A DNA stretch of 45,644 bases, from the NCBI GenBank assembly GCA_021801795.1, contig JAJYXR010000009.1, positions 1-45,644 of the forward strand, in the 5' to 3' direction. The notes under the pieces were generated by a model. The model worked only from the letters and a program-made list of their open reading frames with translations. It made no database searches and was not told where the DNA came from. Every line of letters begins with the position of its first letter. Within the stretch, counting starts at the first letter, position 1. Below, in pieces: positions 25,356 to 33,293 of this stretch. Source of the DNA: Actinomycetes bacterium (GTDB lineage: Bacteria; Actinomycetota; Acidimicrobiia; Acidimicrobiales; JAJYXR01). The position numbers and the translations under genes were made by a program.

Positions 25356-26384
25356 ATGACTGCGGTGGATGCATCTTCTGGAAACCCCGCTGGCTGGCCT
25401 GCCGAGGTCCTCGACATCCTCCACCGGGCAGTGACGGCCGAGTTCGCCACGTTGACGCGTGCGGGGACTCCGATAACCACCCCCACCACCCCCTACGTCG
25501 GAGACTCGGGCCTCAGCCTCGACATCTCGACCGGGCTCACCTACCCCGCGAAGGCCGAGCGCGCCCGGCGCAACCCGAAGGTATGCCTCCTGTATGCCGA
25601 CGAGGTGGGCTCGGGGCTCGAACGCCCACCTGTGGTGATGGTCCAGGGTCTGGCCACGGTGCGCGATGCAGACCTCCAGGCGAACACCGACCGCTACGTA
25701 GCATGCTCGACAGCCAAGCTGCCGGAGGCCACCAGGGGAAGCCCCAGGTTCATGCTCAGACGCATGGCCTGGTACTACGCACGTATCTGGATCGAGGTCA
25801 CGCCGACGAGGATCACCTGGTGGTCTGATCGCTACCTATCGAGCCCACCCCTTCAGTGGTCGGCCCCTCCCGGCACCGAGGCACCGGCCTCGGACCCCGC
25901 GCCCTCCGGCAGGCAGCCAGCACCCTGGGTCGCACCGCCCACCTCCTGGGAAGCCCAGGGAGCGGACGCCTTCACCCGCATGGGCTCCCATGACCTGACC
26001 TTCGTCCAGGACGACGGGTACCCTGCCTGCCTACCCGTGGAAGTCACCAGGATGGACATCGCAGGGTTCGCTATCCGTATCGGGCCAGGGGCCCCGATGC
26101 CAGCCGATGGCCCGGCCTGCCTCACCTTCCACACCCACCCCGAGAAGTTCACCTCCCAGGAGAACCGCACCTTCGTAGGGGTCCTGGAGGGCACGGCTGG
26201 ACCCGGCGGGAACCTCGAACGGTTCTTTCGCGTCGAGAGGGCCCTGGCCGACTGGAGCCTGGCGGGCACCCGGACGAACGTCGCCCTCGGCTTCCTGGCC
26301 AAAGGCCGGACCCTGCGTCCCCGTCTGATCGCAGAGTCGGCGCGGCGAGGTCAGCCGGTGCCAAAGGTGAGGTTCCGCCACTGA
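25356..26384 (+). CDS. duplicated FMN-binding split-barrel (PPOX-like) protein
   Basis: 342 aa, about twice the usual 150-aa split-barrel length. The N-terminal half (residues 15-160) has A-T-L-T-R-A-G-T-P-I-T-T-P ... K-A-E-R-A-R-R-N-P-K-V-C-L-L-Y, the pyridoxamine-oxidase-like pattern. After a Pro-rich linker (about 175-210) a second half follows: D-L-T-F-V-Q-D-D-G-Y-P-A-C-L-P-V-E ... G-P-A-C-L-T-F-H-T-H. Such proteins use FMN or F420 as hydride carriers, or bind haem; which applies here cannot be read. ATG 25356 is likely although no clear -10 or Shine-Dalgarno sequence precedes it. Divergent from the CoA-ester lyase gene. Confidence 0.75.
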   Translation: MTAVDASSGNPAGWPAEVLDILHRAVTAEFATLTRAGTPITTPTTPYVGDSGLSLDISTGLTYPAKAERARRNPKVCLLYADEVGSGLERPPVVMVQGLATVRDADLQANTDRYVACSTAKLPEATRGSPRFMLRRMAWYYARIWIEVTPTRITWWSDRYLSSPPLQWSAPPGTEAPASDPAPSGRQPAPWVAPPTSWEAQGADAFTRMGSHDLTFVQDDGYPACLPVEVTRMDIAGFAIRIGPGAPMPADGPACLTFHTHPEKFTSQENRTFVGVLEGTAGPGGNLERFFRVERALADWSLAGTRTNVALGFLAKGRTLRPRLIAESARRGQPVPKVRFRH

Positions 26385-26442
26385 GCGCCCGGGTGCCCTC
26401 CTCCCCGCCATTATCGACGGGCTTGCCAGAGCTCGAGGATCC

Positions 26443-27123
26443 TCAGGAAAGCTCCCTGCGGAGGAACGCGAGCGTTCGCTGCCAGGCCAGGCGCGCCGCA
26501 GCATCATCGTATACCTCAGGCCTGGTGTCATTGAAGAAGGCATGGTCGCAACCTTCGTACACGAAGATCTCGGCCTCCTTCGAGAGGGAGTGGAGTTCGC
26601 CTTCCAGAGCCCGGGCTGCCTCCGGGGTGAAGAAGCCGTCGAGCCCGGCATAGTGACCCTGTACGGCAGCCCTCATGGCACCGTAGTCAGGTCGGGCATC
26701 AGGCCAGGGAATGACCCCGTAGAAGGGCACGCAGGCCGCGACCACGTCCGGGCGCTGGCATGCGAGCACCAGCGCCAGACCCCCTCCCATGCAGAAGCCC
26801 ACCACCCCGACATCAGGGTGGCCTGAACGGCGCACCACCTCGTCGAGGGCACCTGACATGTCGCGTCCTGCCTGATCCATCTTCAGTGCCATCATCTCCT
26901 TGGCCGCCTCGTCCGGCTCGGAGACATGCCTGCCGTGATAGAGGTCTGGCGCCAGGGCCACGAACCCCTCGCGAGCAAACCGGTCGCAGACATCCTTTAT
27001 GTGGGGAACGAGGCCCCACCACTCCTGTATGACGACCACTCCAGGACCGCTTCCGCCGTCCGGCAGGGCCAGGTAACCCTCTGCCTGGCTGGAGTTGCTC
27101 GGGAACTCGATCATCTCACCCAT
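26443..27123 (-). CDS. dienelactone hydrolase family protein
   Basis: 226 aa, the family's usual length. The Cys nucleophile is in G-F-C-M-G-G-G near residues 107-113, the Asp near 160 is in Y-A-G-L-D-G-F-F-T-P, and the His is in G-C-D-H-A-F-F-N-D near 192. I-Q-E-W-W-G-L near 33 carries the Glu/Trp pocket typical of DLH. It hydrolyses lactone rings such as dienelactone from aromatic degradation, though many homologues act on other esters. A TAGCGT -10 lies 7 nt before ATG 27123 (an in-frame ATG follows at 27114). A 24-nt tandem repeat array stands immediately upstream of the promoter. Confidence 0.9.
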   Translation of the reverse strand: MGEMIEFPSNSSQAEGYLALPDGGSGPGVVVIQEWWGLVPHIKDVCDRFAREGFVALAPDLYHGRHVSEPDEAAKEMMALKMDQAGRDMSGALDEVVRRSGHPDVGVVGFCMGGGLALVLACQRPDVVAACVPFYGVIPWPDARPDYGAMRAAVQGHYAGLDGFFTPEAARALEGELHSLSKEAEIFVYEGCDHAFFNDTRPEVYDDAAARLAWQRTLAFLRRELS

Positions 27124-27130
27124 GGGAACG

Positions 27131-27136
27131 ACGCTA
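27131..27136 (-). promoter_or_regulatory. -10 TAGCGT, leaderless promoter
   Basis: TAGCGT on the minus strand, 7 nt before the dienelactone hydrolase ATG; no Shine-Dalgarno sequence. Confidence 0.6.
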
Positions 27137-27168
27137 GCCGCTCGGCAATACCCGTTGCCTCCGGCCTG

Positions 27169-27264
27169 GACCTAGACCCCGGACGGCTGGTGGACCTAGA
27201 CCCCGGACGGCTGGTGGACCTAGACCCCGGACGGCTGGTGGACCTAGACCCCGGACGGCTGGTG
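27169..27264. repeat. 24-nt minisatellite, 4 perfect copies, intergenic
   Basis: Four identical 24-nt units fill the gap between the dienelactone hydrolase promoter and the stop codon of the upstream split-barrel gene (27267). They are not part of either gene. One plus-strand frame through them is open (D-L-D-P-G-R-L-V) but has no plausible gene around it. Confidence 0.95.
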
Positions 27265-27266
27265 GA

Positions 27267-27725
27267 TCAGTAGACCCCGCCGAGCTTGCGATGGTCCCAG
27301 GAGACGACCCTGTGCACGTCGATGACCACCCCTACGCGCTTGGCACCCATCTGCTCGACTATGGGAGCTGAGTTCTCGTCCACTGGCCCGAAGTAGCGCC
27401 CGTATATGTTCTCACCGAGACGGGACACCTCTGCGCGGTCCTCCACTATCAACGCCCGGCCGACCAGTTCCACCCCCTGAAGCTCCTCGTAGCGATCCCC
27501 CTCTTCCACGAGACAGGTGATCCGCGGATCGCGGCGCAGGTTCAATACCTTCTGCGATCTCGCATATGTCCAGAAGGCAGGCTTGGAGTGAAGGAACCCG
27601 TACCACATGGCCACCAGATGGGGCTGCCCGTCGGCCCCGAGGGTGGCGACGTTCATGGTGTGCCTGCCTGCCAGGAACTCCTCTACCTCCGACGGGGACA
27701 TGCGGATCAGGGATCGTCTGCTCAT
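27267..27725 (-). CDS. pyridoxamine 5'-phosphate oxidase-like (PPOX class) protein
   Basis: 152 aa from ATG 27725. Split-barrel text: F-L-A-G-R-H-T-M-N-V-A-T-L-G-A-D-G-Q-P-H-L-V-A-M-W-Y near residues 17-42, F-W-T-Y-A-R-S-Q-K-V-L-N-L-R-R-D-P-R-I-T-C-L near 52-74, and E-L-V-G-R-A near 88. This order fits the actinobacterial PPOX-class proteins that use F420 (FDOR-B type) or FMN; the cofactor cannot be told from sequence alone. No Shine-Dalgarno sequence and no obvious -10. It lies 83 nt from the next minus-strand gene upstream, with a 15-nt duplication (CAGCCCAGCCAGTCC type, 27768-27797) in that gap. Confidence 0.83.
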   Translation of the reverse strand: MSRRSLIRMSPSEVEEFLAGRHTMNVATLGADGQPHLVAMWYGFLHSKPAFWTYARSQKVLNLRRDPRITCLVEEGDRYEELQGVELVGRALIVEDRAEVSRLGENIYGRYFGPVDENSAPIVEQMGAKRVGVVIDVHRVVSWDHRKLGGVY

Positions 27726-27808
27726 GACCGGCCAGTCTGGTCCATCGGCTGACCGGTATCCAGCGCCCAGCCCAGCCAGTCCCAGCCCAGCCAGTCCTGT
27801 AGGCGCTC

Positions 27809-28573
27809 CTACCAGCCGCCGAGCAGGGCAGCCGGCTCCGGGCAGGAATGCTGTGCCTCCTTCAGGGCAGCCGCCACGGTCATGAGCCCAACAGGTCCGA
27901 GCACCCGAGCAGACTCTGTCATCGGCTCCAGGACCCACCTGGAGCTTCCTGGCGCTGGCTGCTGCAGGGATGAGGAGCTGACGAGGGTGACGTCGCTGGC
28001 GATGCCGAGATTCCTCCTCCTGCCAGCCGGGCTGTGCCTGTCCTGCGTGACGCGGCCGGCGAGCGAGGTCCAGAGCCGAGATGGGAGCATCCTGCCAGCA
28101 CCGGCCACCAGCCAGACCTCCAGGCTCAGCTCGGAAGCGTCCCTCAGCCAGGATCGCGCGCCAGGCGAGAGCAGGATCTCGCCTCGGCCGGTAACGCCGA
28201 CCCCTATGCCGTCCACGTCTATGGCAGCGACCTCCGCCGAGGCCATGGCGCTGAATGATCCCCCGAGCAGCACCCGTCGGCCATCGGAGCCGACGAGGTC
28301 GTCGAGGAGCTCATGCGTGGGATCGTCCCAGAGCTCAGATGCGGCCTCCATGCCCTCTGCCACGGGATCTGCTGCCGAGAGCACCCTGGCCGCCACCCAC
28401 CACAGCGGCACACATCCCACATGCCTGTCGAGCAGGCGCCTGCAGGCCGGCACTAGCGCCTCGGGATCCGACGAGGCCAGAGAAGCGAGAACCTCTCCTG
28501 CCTCGGCTGCCAGCGCGACCGAATCGTCGTCCTGCGAGCGGGCCAGCAGCCGGAGCACCTCGACGGGATGCAC
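27809..28573 (-). CDS. conserved actinobacterial hypothetical protein
   Basis: 254 aa from GTG 28573. Helical N-terminal part: L-R-L-L-A-R-S-Q-D-D-D-S-V-A-L-A-A-E-A and A-L-V-P-A-C-R-R-L-L-D-R-H-V-G-C-V-P-L-W-W-V-A-A-R-V-L near residues 42-66. A Rossmann-like middle follows with V-D-G-I-G-V-G-V. I recall the C-R-R-L-L-D-R-x6-P-L-W-W-V-A-A-R-V-L signature from a widespread actinobacterial family without assigned function. No TM or signal. A weak GGAG stands about 11 nt before the start. It follows the SDR gene by 80 nt on the same strand. Confidence 0.65.
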   Translation of the reverse strand: MHPVEVLRLLARSQDDDSVALAAEAGEVLASLASSDPEALVPACRRLLDRHVGCVPLWWVAARVLSAADPVAEGMEAASELWDDPTHELLDDLVGSDGRRVLLGGSFSAMASAEVAAIDVDGIGVGVTGRGEILLSPGARSWLRDASELSLEVWLVAGAGRMLPSRLWTSLAGRVTQDRHSPAGRRRNLGIASDVTLVSSSSLQQPAPGSSRWVLEPMTESARVLGPVGLMTVAAALKEAQHSCPEPAALLGGW

Positions 28574-28605
28574 GCTGACTCAGGCTCCAGCTGCGGATGC
28601 AGGGG

Positions 28606-28650
28606 CGCGGGAAGCTCCGGCGCGGGGAGCTCCGGCGCGGGGAGCTCCGG
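28606..28650. repeat. 15-nt repeat with palindromic core, 3 copies, intergenic
   Basis: Three adjacent copies of CGCGGGGAGCTCCGG (the first with one mismatch) lie just 3' of the SDR stop codon. Each contains a GGAGCTCC palindrome, so the RNA could fold into small hairpins at the end of the SDR transcript. Confidence 0.85.
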
Positions 28651-28653
28651 CCC

Positions 28654-29526
28654 TCACGGCGTCGGGGGCACCTGGTCGTGTGCAAGCAACGGTCCTGGAG
28701 GCAGCCCCGGGCTGCCGCCATCAGTGCGCGGCCCGGGGGCCCTGGAGAAGCGATATGCGGTTGGTTCGATGCCTGCCTGTACCACGACTGCCTGCCCCGT
28801 CTGCCCTCCCGCCATGCACGCGACTACGGCCGCAGCCACCTCCTCAGGCGCTATCAGGGGGAAGCCCGACCCCTCCAGTAGCTCACGCGAAGGCCCGTCC
28901 AGGAGCGGCGTGTTCACCAGACCCGGACACAGCGCGTTCACGGAGATCCCCATGGGGCTCAGCTGGGGCGGGAGGGAGCGGACGAGGCCGATCAGGGCGT
29001 GCTTGGTGAGGGTATAGATAGGATCACCCCCGAACGCCACGAGCCCGGCCAGGGAGGCCGTGACCACTATAGCTCCACCTCCCCCAGCTGACATGACCGG
29101 CACGAGGGCACGGATCCCGAAGACCACGCCGTCTACGTTCACGCCCATGATGCGCCTGTAGGCCTCGTCGCTGACCATGGCCAGCTCGGCCTCTCCAGTG
29201 GTCACGCCCGCATTCAGGTGAGCCAGGTCCAGACCACCCAGCAGTTCCTTCGCCACCGTGACCACCTTCGCCCACTCCGAGGAACGGCTGACATCGGCTC
29301 GGATCGACCATCCGCCCACCTCCTCGGCAGCGCGCCTCGCGCCATCCTCGTCGAGGTCCACCACCAGCACGCGCACACCCCTGGCGCCGAGCAGCCTCAC
29401 GGTGGCGAGTCCTATGCCCGACGCGCCCCCGGTGACGATCGCCGACCGGCCCGCCAGATCTCTCATCGGCCCGGGACGTTCGAGATCGTTCGCGCCGCTC
29501 ACGCTTCCTCCGCTCGGATCCGGCAT
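28654..29526 (-). CDS. short-chain dehydrogenase/reductase
   Basis: 290 aa from ATG 29526, or 270 aa from ATG 29466, where homology begins (M-R-D-L-A-G-R-S-A-I-V-T-G-G-A-S-G-I-G). The longer start is preferred because CAGGAT lies 7 nt before it. The cofactor-binding T-G-G-A-S-G-I-G is near residues 31-38, and V-V-D-L-D with an acidic strand end suggests NAD(H). N-A-G is near 113, the catalytic Ser is in V-T-A-S-L-A-G, and Y-T-L-T-K holds Tyr and Lys near 182-186. Classical SDR fold; substrate unknown. The last 35 residues are a Pro/Gly-rich tail of no known role. Confidence 0.85.
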   Translation of the reverse strand: MPDPSGGSVSGANDLERPGPMRDLAGRSAIVTGGASGIGLATVRLLGARGVRVLVVDLDEDGARRAAEEVGGWSIRADVSRSSEWAKVVTVAKELLGGLDLAHLNAGVTTGEAELAMVSDEAYRRIMGVNVDGVVFGIRALVPVMSAGGGGAIVVTASLAGLVAFGGDPIYTLTKHALIGLVRSLPPQLSPMGISVNALCPGLVNTPLLDGPSRELLEGSGFPLIAPEEVAAAVVACMAGGQTGQAVVVQAGIEPTAYRFSRAPGPRTDGGSPGLPPGPLLAHDQVPPTP

Positions 29527-29533
29527 ATGCCTG

Positions 29534-29539
29534 ATCCTG
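29534..29539 (-). promoter_or_regulatory. -10-like CAGGAT before the SDR gene
   Basis: CAGGAT ends 7 nt before ATG 29526 at the spacing seen for the TAnnnT boxes elsewhere in the window. The first base departs from consensus, so this is weak. Confidence 0.35.
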
Positions 29540-29661
29540 CCACAGGACTGCCCTGATATGAGAGGCACGCCTGACAAGAGACAGGTCTGCCAGCCGGTGC
29601 ACGCGGCAGTGCGATAGCCTCGATCTGACGAGCTGCGCCGCCAGCCAGAGAGGAATCCTCC

Positions 29662-30534
29662 TTGAAGCCAATACCCGTGGAGTTTCACATCGGGCCGCTG
29701 GTGGTGCACACCTACGGCATCGGGCTCGCGATCACCTTCTGGTTCGCTTACAGGTACTTCGAGCGACGGCTACGTGATCGCGGGTACAGGGTCGAGTGGC
29801 TGACAGGTGTCTTCCTCTGGGTCGTCGTGGCCGCCGTGGTGGGGGCTCGGGCAATGCACGTCTTGGCAAATCTCTCCTACTACACCACCTATCCGGGCCA
29901 GGTGCTCCAGGTCTGGCACGGTGGCCTGTCATCGTTCGGTGGCCTGCTGGCGGCCGTGCCGACCGCGATAGTGCTCACGCGCCGTCGCTGTCCGGAACTG
30001 CCTACCCTCAAGGCTCTGGACATCGTCACCCCCGTCCTGGTGGCTGCCTGGGGCGTCGGACGGCTGCTCGGACCGCAGCTCATGATCGCTGGAGGCGGGC
30101 ACCCCACGTCCCAGTGGTTCGGCATGTACTACGCGGACCAGGTGGGCAAGCGCCTCCCCGTACCGATCTTCCAGGCTTTCGACTGCCTGGTGATCTTCCT
30201 AGTCCTCATCGCCATCGAGCGCCACTGGCTGGCTCGGCCCACCGGGTTCGTGTTGGCTGTCGGCATAAGCCTCTGGGATCTGGCTCGGTTCTTCGAGGAG
30301 TACCTCTGGCTCTCCTACCCTGGCCATCTGGGTGCAAAGCTCGTCGAAGCCGCCGGCCTCGGCCTCTTCGCCGCCGGCGCAGTCTGGGCGTTGCTGCTCT
30401 ATAGGCGCGGACGATCCCAGGGGGGCATCGATGCAGTACCTCCTGAGACAGGAATGGGCACCGGCAACAGCGACAGCGGCGCTCCTGGCGCTGACGCCTC
30501 AGGGCACGGCACCGACCCAGCCCTGGTCAACTGA
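29662..30534 (+). CDS. lgt: divergent prolipoprotein diacylglyceryl transferase (Lgt)-like protein
   Basis: 290 aa from TTG 29662, with AGAGGA about 7 nt upstream; seven TM helices as in Lgt. H-G-G-L-S-S-F-G-G near residues 92-100 is the family's His motif, and A-R-F-F-E-E near 210 matches the C-terminal R-x3-E. The Lgt signature loop, normally G-R-x-G-N-F-x-N-G-E, reads G-R-L-L-G-P-Q-L-M-I-A-G-G-G-H here, so the conserved Asn and Glu are missing. Lgt moves diacylglycerol from phosphatidylglycerol to the lipobox Cys; with this loop the protein may be a paralogue of altered function. The C-terminal 40 residues are a polar tail. A double-hairpin repeat begins at the base after its stop. Confidence 0.78.
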   Translation: MKPIPVEFHIGPLVVHTYGIGLAITFWFAYRYFERRLRDRGYRVEWLTGVFLWVVVAAVVGARAMHVLANLSYYTTYPGQVLQVWHGGLSSFGGLLAAVPTAIVLTRRRCPELPTLKALDIVTPVLVAAWGVGRLLGPQLMIAGGGHPTSQWFGMYYADQVGKRLPVPIFQAFDCLVIFLVLIAIERHWLARPTGFVLAVGISLWDLARFFEEYLWLSYPGHLGAKLVEAAGLGLFAAGAVWALLLYRRGRSQGGIDAVPPETGMGTGNSDSGAPGADASGHGTDPALVN

Positions 30535-30606
30535 GGAGTCCCCCGGAAAGGGGACGGACCTCCCCGCGTAACGGCTATGCGCGGGGCCCCAGGAGAGGTG
30601 CTCTTC
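30535..30606. repeat. double-hairpin dispersed repeat, copy 1
   Basis: About 72 nt, matching 33294-33362 almost base for base apart from a short indel and one substitution. Hairpin 1: GTCCCC-N6-GGGGAC. Hairpin 2: CCCCGCG-N11-CGCGGGG. It starts directly after the lgt-like stop codon and separates two convergent genes, so it could serve as a terminator, but there is no U-tract. Confidence 0.88.
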
Positions 30607-30715
30607 ACACCACACCGCGAAATGCCCGAAAAGTCGGATCGCCACCCACGGCACGGGACGGTCTTGGGAGGCTGTGGGGCGCCACTGGAGCGCCTGCCTT
30701 GCTCCACAGCTCTGG

Positions 30716-32047
30716 TCACCCCCAGGGGGCACCAGAGATCGGTGTCCAGTCTCCACCTCCGTTGGTCGTCGCGTAGAGCGTGAAGACGTTGGAGGAATTA
30801 AGGGCATGATTGGAAAGGACCTGGTATTCAGCCAGGACCCAACCGTCTGATGGAGCATCCGAAGGGAATGAAGCACCATCGATTAGTGGCGAGTTCACAT
30901 CGGCAATCGTCTGTATCGAGAAACTGGCACCACCATCAGTGCTGGACGCGACGCCCAGGAGGTTATCTGCCCCTAGGGTGTCACCGGGCGTGGAGCCGGT
31001 TGCTACCAGGTGGAGATCCTGCTCCCCCGTTAGTCCCACCAAGTTGAAGTCCATGGTGTCGAGCGGCAGGAGTGACTGGCCTGCTGCGGGCACATCGGGT
31101 CTTTCTGGCACCTGCCAGCCAGTCGAGTAGAGCGCCCGCCACGTCGCACCGTTATCACTGGTCCCAGCAAGCACCTCTGCTGACCCGTAGCCAGCGGCGT
31201 TCAGCGGAGGCAGAGGCAAGAGGGCCCAGGCACTCGAGCCTGAGCATGCGATAGCCATGGGCTGGTCCCCTGCGATAGGCTCTGAATACTCCGGTGATGA
31301 CGACCAGCTCTGCCCAGCGTCTAGCGACTGGTATATCCCGCTACGGGTAGTCACCCAGCCGTCCTGCTGAGAGGCGAAGCAGACGTCGGATATAGAATGG
31401 GGTGCATTTGACAAGGCAACCCAGGTTGATCCTCCATCAGTAGTTGCCACCAAGCCACTTGCTGCCGTGACGGCCCAGCCGACGGCCGGTGTCACGAAAT
31501 CCACTACTTGGATTCGGTTCGCTGAGCCGCCTGAAGGCTCAGGGAGTGTCTGCCAGGCCGCTCCACCATCGGTAGTACGCAGGATCCCACCGGATCCTCC
31601 TACCACCCACCCATCCTGAGAGTTCAGGAAGTCTATGTAGGAACCCACTGCACTGCTGCTTAGCGGACTGAACCATGTGTGACCTGCGTCGGTTGACTCG
31701 TAGAGGCGACCGCTGCCACCGTACGTACCGCTAGCTGATGAGAACCAGCCTTCACTCGCTGAGGAGAACACGAGGGGATTTTGCGGGGCGGGTATGACAT
31801 TAGCCTCCCAAGCAGGTACCTTGATTACCGGCAAGGTGGGTGACGATGCCTGCGCAGCCGAAGCTTCCCTCTGGCGTGCCAGGTTCTCTGCCTGGCTGAG
31901 CTTCCTCCGAATGAATTGACGGACAGGCGAAGGTGCCGAGGTATCCCGGGAGCTAGCTATACCTACTCCGATGACGGCCGCACCAGCAATCACTGCCACC
32001 ACGGCTGTGTATAGAGCCGCCTTTTTCCATCTCACATGGAACTTCAT
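30716..32047 (-). CDS. membrane-anchored Ycf48/BNR-like beta-propeller protein
   Basis: 443 aa. An N-terminal TM or signal anchor (A-A-L-Y-T-A-V-V-A-V-I-A-G-A-A-V-I-G-V, about 10-30) is followed by a short coiled stretch. A propeller of repeated blades then runs with the Asp-box-like S/T-x-D-x-G-x-T/S-W motif: S-T-D-A-G-H-T-W, T-T-D-G-G-A-A-W, T-T-D-G-G-S-T-W, S-L-D-A-G-Q-S-W, T-S-D-N-G-A-T-W, S-T-D-G-G-A-S-F, T-T-N-G-G-G-D-W. Each is preceded by a G-W-V/A blade strand, as in Ycf48/photosystem assembly-like and sialidase BNR propellers. Probably outside the cell. GGAGGAG lies 7-8 nt before ATG 32047. It follows the lipoprotein gene by 45 nt, so the two form an operon inside the repeat-bracketed segment. 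Confidence 0.85.
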   Translation of the reverse strand: MKFHVRWKKAALYTAVVAVIAGAAVIGVGIASSRDTSAPSPVRQFIRRKLSQAENLARQREASAAQASSPTLPVIKVPAWEANVIPAPQNPLVFSSASEGWFSSASGTYGGSGRLYESTDAGHTWFSPLSSSAVGSYIDFLNSQDGWVVGGSGGILRTTDGGAAWQTLPEPSGGSANRIQVVDFVTPAVGWAVTAASGLVATTDGGSTWVALSNAPHSISDVCFASQQDGWVTTRSGIYQSLDAGQSWSSSPEYSEPIAGDQPMAIACSGSSAWALLPLPPLNAAGYGSAEVLAGTSDNGATWRALYSTGWQVPERPDVPAAGQSLLPLDTMDFNLVGLTGEQDLHLVATGSTPGDTLGADNLLGVASSTDGGASFSIQTIADVNSPLIDGASFPSDAPSDGWVLAEYQVLSNHALNSSNVFTLYATTNGGGDWTPISGAPWG

Positions 32048-32092
32048 AACTTGTTCTCCTCCTCGTCATCCGTCGCTCTACAGCTAAAGTCC

Positions 32093-33004
32093 CTAAGGCG
32101 ATCCCGTATCCCAGTAGTCACCAGTCACCGTTAACGATGTGGAACCATTCTCGGCGATAGTCTTCGTCGTAGTCTGCGTATCGACATCCTGGGTCGTGAC
32201 ATCGAGATCGGCGCCGGTAGTCGCTCCAAGCGGAGGCACCTGGTACTGCCAAAGCGAGACGCTGTAGCCACCGTTCGTACACTGTCCTGAATTATTTAGG
32301 CTCTGAATATTGGAGAATGCATTAGCCACTGTGCTAGATGGCTGTGGCGATGAATATTCGGTGATCCCACCACAACTGGCTGGGCTCGTAAGCCACCACA
32401 CGAACGGCAATGCAGGGTCGTTCAGGCTCGACCACATGAAACTCGGTGTGAACGCATCGTACGTATTAATGCCCTCATAAAGCCCCGGTGAGACTCCTTG
32501 ACTTGCACTTATATAATCTAGAAATCCTTGAATAACTTCTGCATTATTAGTGATGTAATTAGGATCTTGAGGTGTTTCCCACCCCAGGTTGTCTAGCTCG
32601 ACATCCGCGAATATAGTTATGCCATTGACATCACCATATGTGTGATTTGCGTTTAGCCAACACTGGACTGCATCCTCACCTTGTGTATATCCCCACACAT
32701 ATGGACCATATCCCAATGCGGTCAGTGGCGACACTAGATTTCCCTCGAGTGTCCAGTACGCAAAGGTGTTCTTTGCTCCTGCACTAAGGGCATCTGCTCC
32801 GGAAAACGCACCCAGATCTCCACAATCACTAGAGCTTCCGTTGACGAAGTAACCTAGTCCCCCGATATAGAACGACTCCGACTGACCAGATTGCACGAAG
32901 GAATTGCTGTCCGTGTCGCTACCCCAGTAGTTACAACCAGCCAATACTGCTGCACCAATCATGAGATAGGCTATCGCGCGGCCTGTCCTAAGTTTACCCG
33001 CCAT
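32093..33004 (-). CDS. A+T-rich lipoprotein with GH25/DUF1906-like domain
   Basis: 303 aa. A signal peptide (I-A-Y-L-M-I-G-A-A-V-L) ends in the lipobox L-A-G-C at about residue 24. The mature domain carries acidic strand ends I-F-A-D-V-E-L-D-N-L near 130-140, G-V-S-P-G-L-Y near 170 and S-L-W-Q-Y-Q near 250 followed by a D-L-D-V strand. This layout recalls GH25 lysozyme-like and DUF1906 (Rv2525c-type) TIM barrels; peptidoglycan or glycan binding or cleavage is inference. The gene is visibly A+T-richer than all its neighbours except the propeller gene, with many ATA, TTA and AAT codons. Its promoter has TTGACA, a G9 tract and TAAGGT 6 nt before the ATG. Confidence 0.78.
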   Translation of the reverse strand: MAGKLRTGRAIAYLMIGAAVLAGCNYWGSDTDSNSFVQSGQSESFYIGGLGYFVNGSSSDCGDLGAFSGADALSAGAKNTFAYWTLEGNLVSPLTALGYGPYVWGYTQGEDAVQCWLNANHTYGDVNGITIFADVELDNLGWETPQDPNYITNNAEVIQGFLDYISASQGVSPGLYEGINTYDAFTPSFMWSSLNDPALPFVWWLTSPASCGGITEYSSPQPSSTVANAFSNIQSLNNSGQCTNGGYSVSLWQYQVPPLGATTGADLDVTTQDVDTQTTTKTIAENGSTSLTVTGDYWDTGSP

Positions 33005-33010
33005 GCGGAA

Positions 33011-33037
33011 ACCTTACGCCCCCCCCCGATCTGTCAA
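33011..33037 (-). promoter_or_regulatory. promoter with poly-G spacer upstream of the GH25-like lipoprotein
   Basis: On the minus strand TTGACA (33032-33037) and TAAGGT (33011-33016) are separated by 15 nt that include nine consecutive G residues (33019-33027). TAAGGT ends 6 nt before ATG 33004. Two extra G residues would give the optimal 17-nt spacing, so length changes of the tract could switch expression. Confidence 0.7.
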
Positions 33038-33092
33038 GCGAATTTCCCGGCTCCACGCGATCAGCAGTCGGAAAACTCGGCCATTTCCGGTG

Positions 33093-33108
33093 ATTACCAA
33101 CTGGTAAT
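33093..33108. promoter_or_regulatory. perfect palindrome, candidate operator
   Basis: ATTACCAACTGGTAAT is an inverted repeat of 7 bp with a 2-nt centre. It overlaps a TAATAT box on the plus strand (33106-33111). It lies about 60 bp upstream of the lipoprotein promoter core, in the 326-bp gap 33005-33330. The rest of the gap holds copy 2 of the double-hairpin repeat and, at 33188-33290 on the minus strand, a short open stretch that could be a gene remnant. Confidence 0.5.
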
Positions 33109-33293
33109 ATAAGTTTACAGCGGTGTGAGCTGGTAGTCGAGTGCCCTAAGTAGCTGGCTCTTTTCGTCGAGGTAATCGGTCTGAGCGTCAAGGTGGACGC
33201 CACAACGCTAAGTCCGGCGGGCTGGTCGCCGCTACGGGATAGGAGTAGGAGAGGAGCTGGCCCTCGACCTCATGGAACGCATATGGCCTGCCG

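Noticed and set aside
26926..27273. Plus-strand frame ending in D-L-D-P-G-R-L-V repeats
   Set aside because: It overlaps the dienelactone hydrolase gene antisense and has no recognisable domain.
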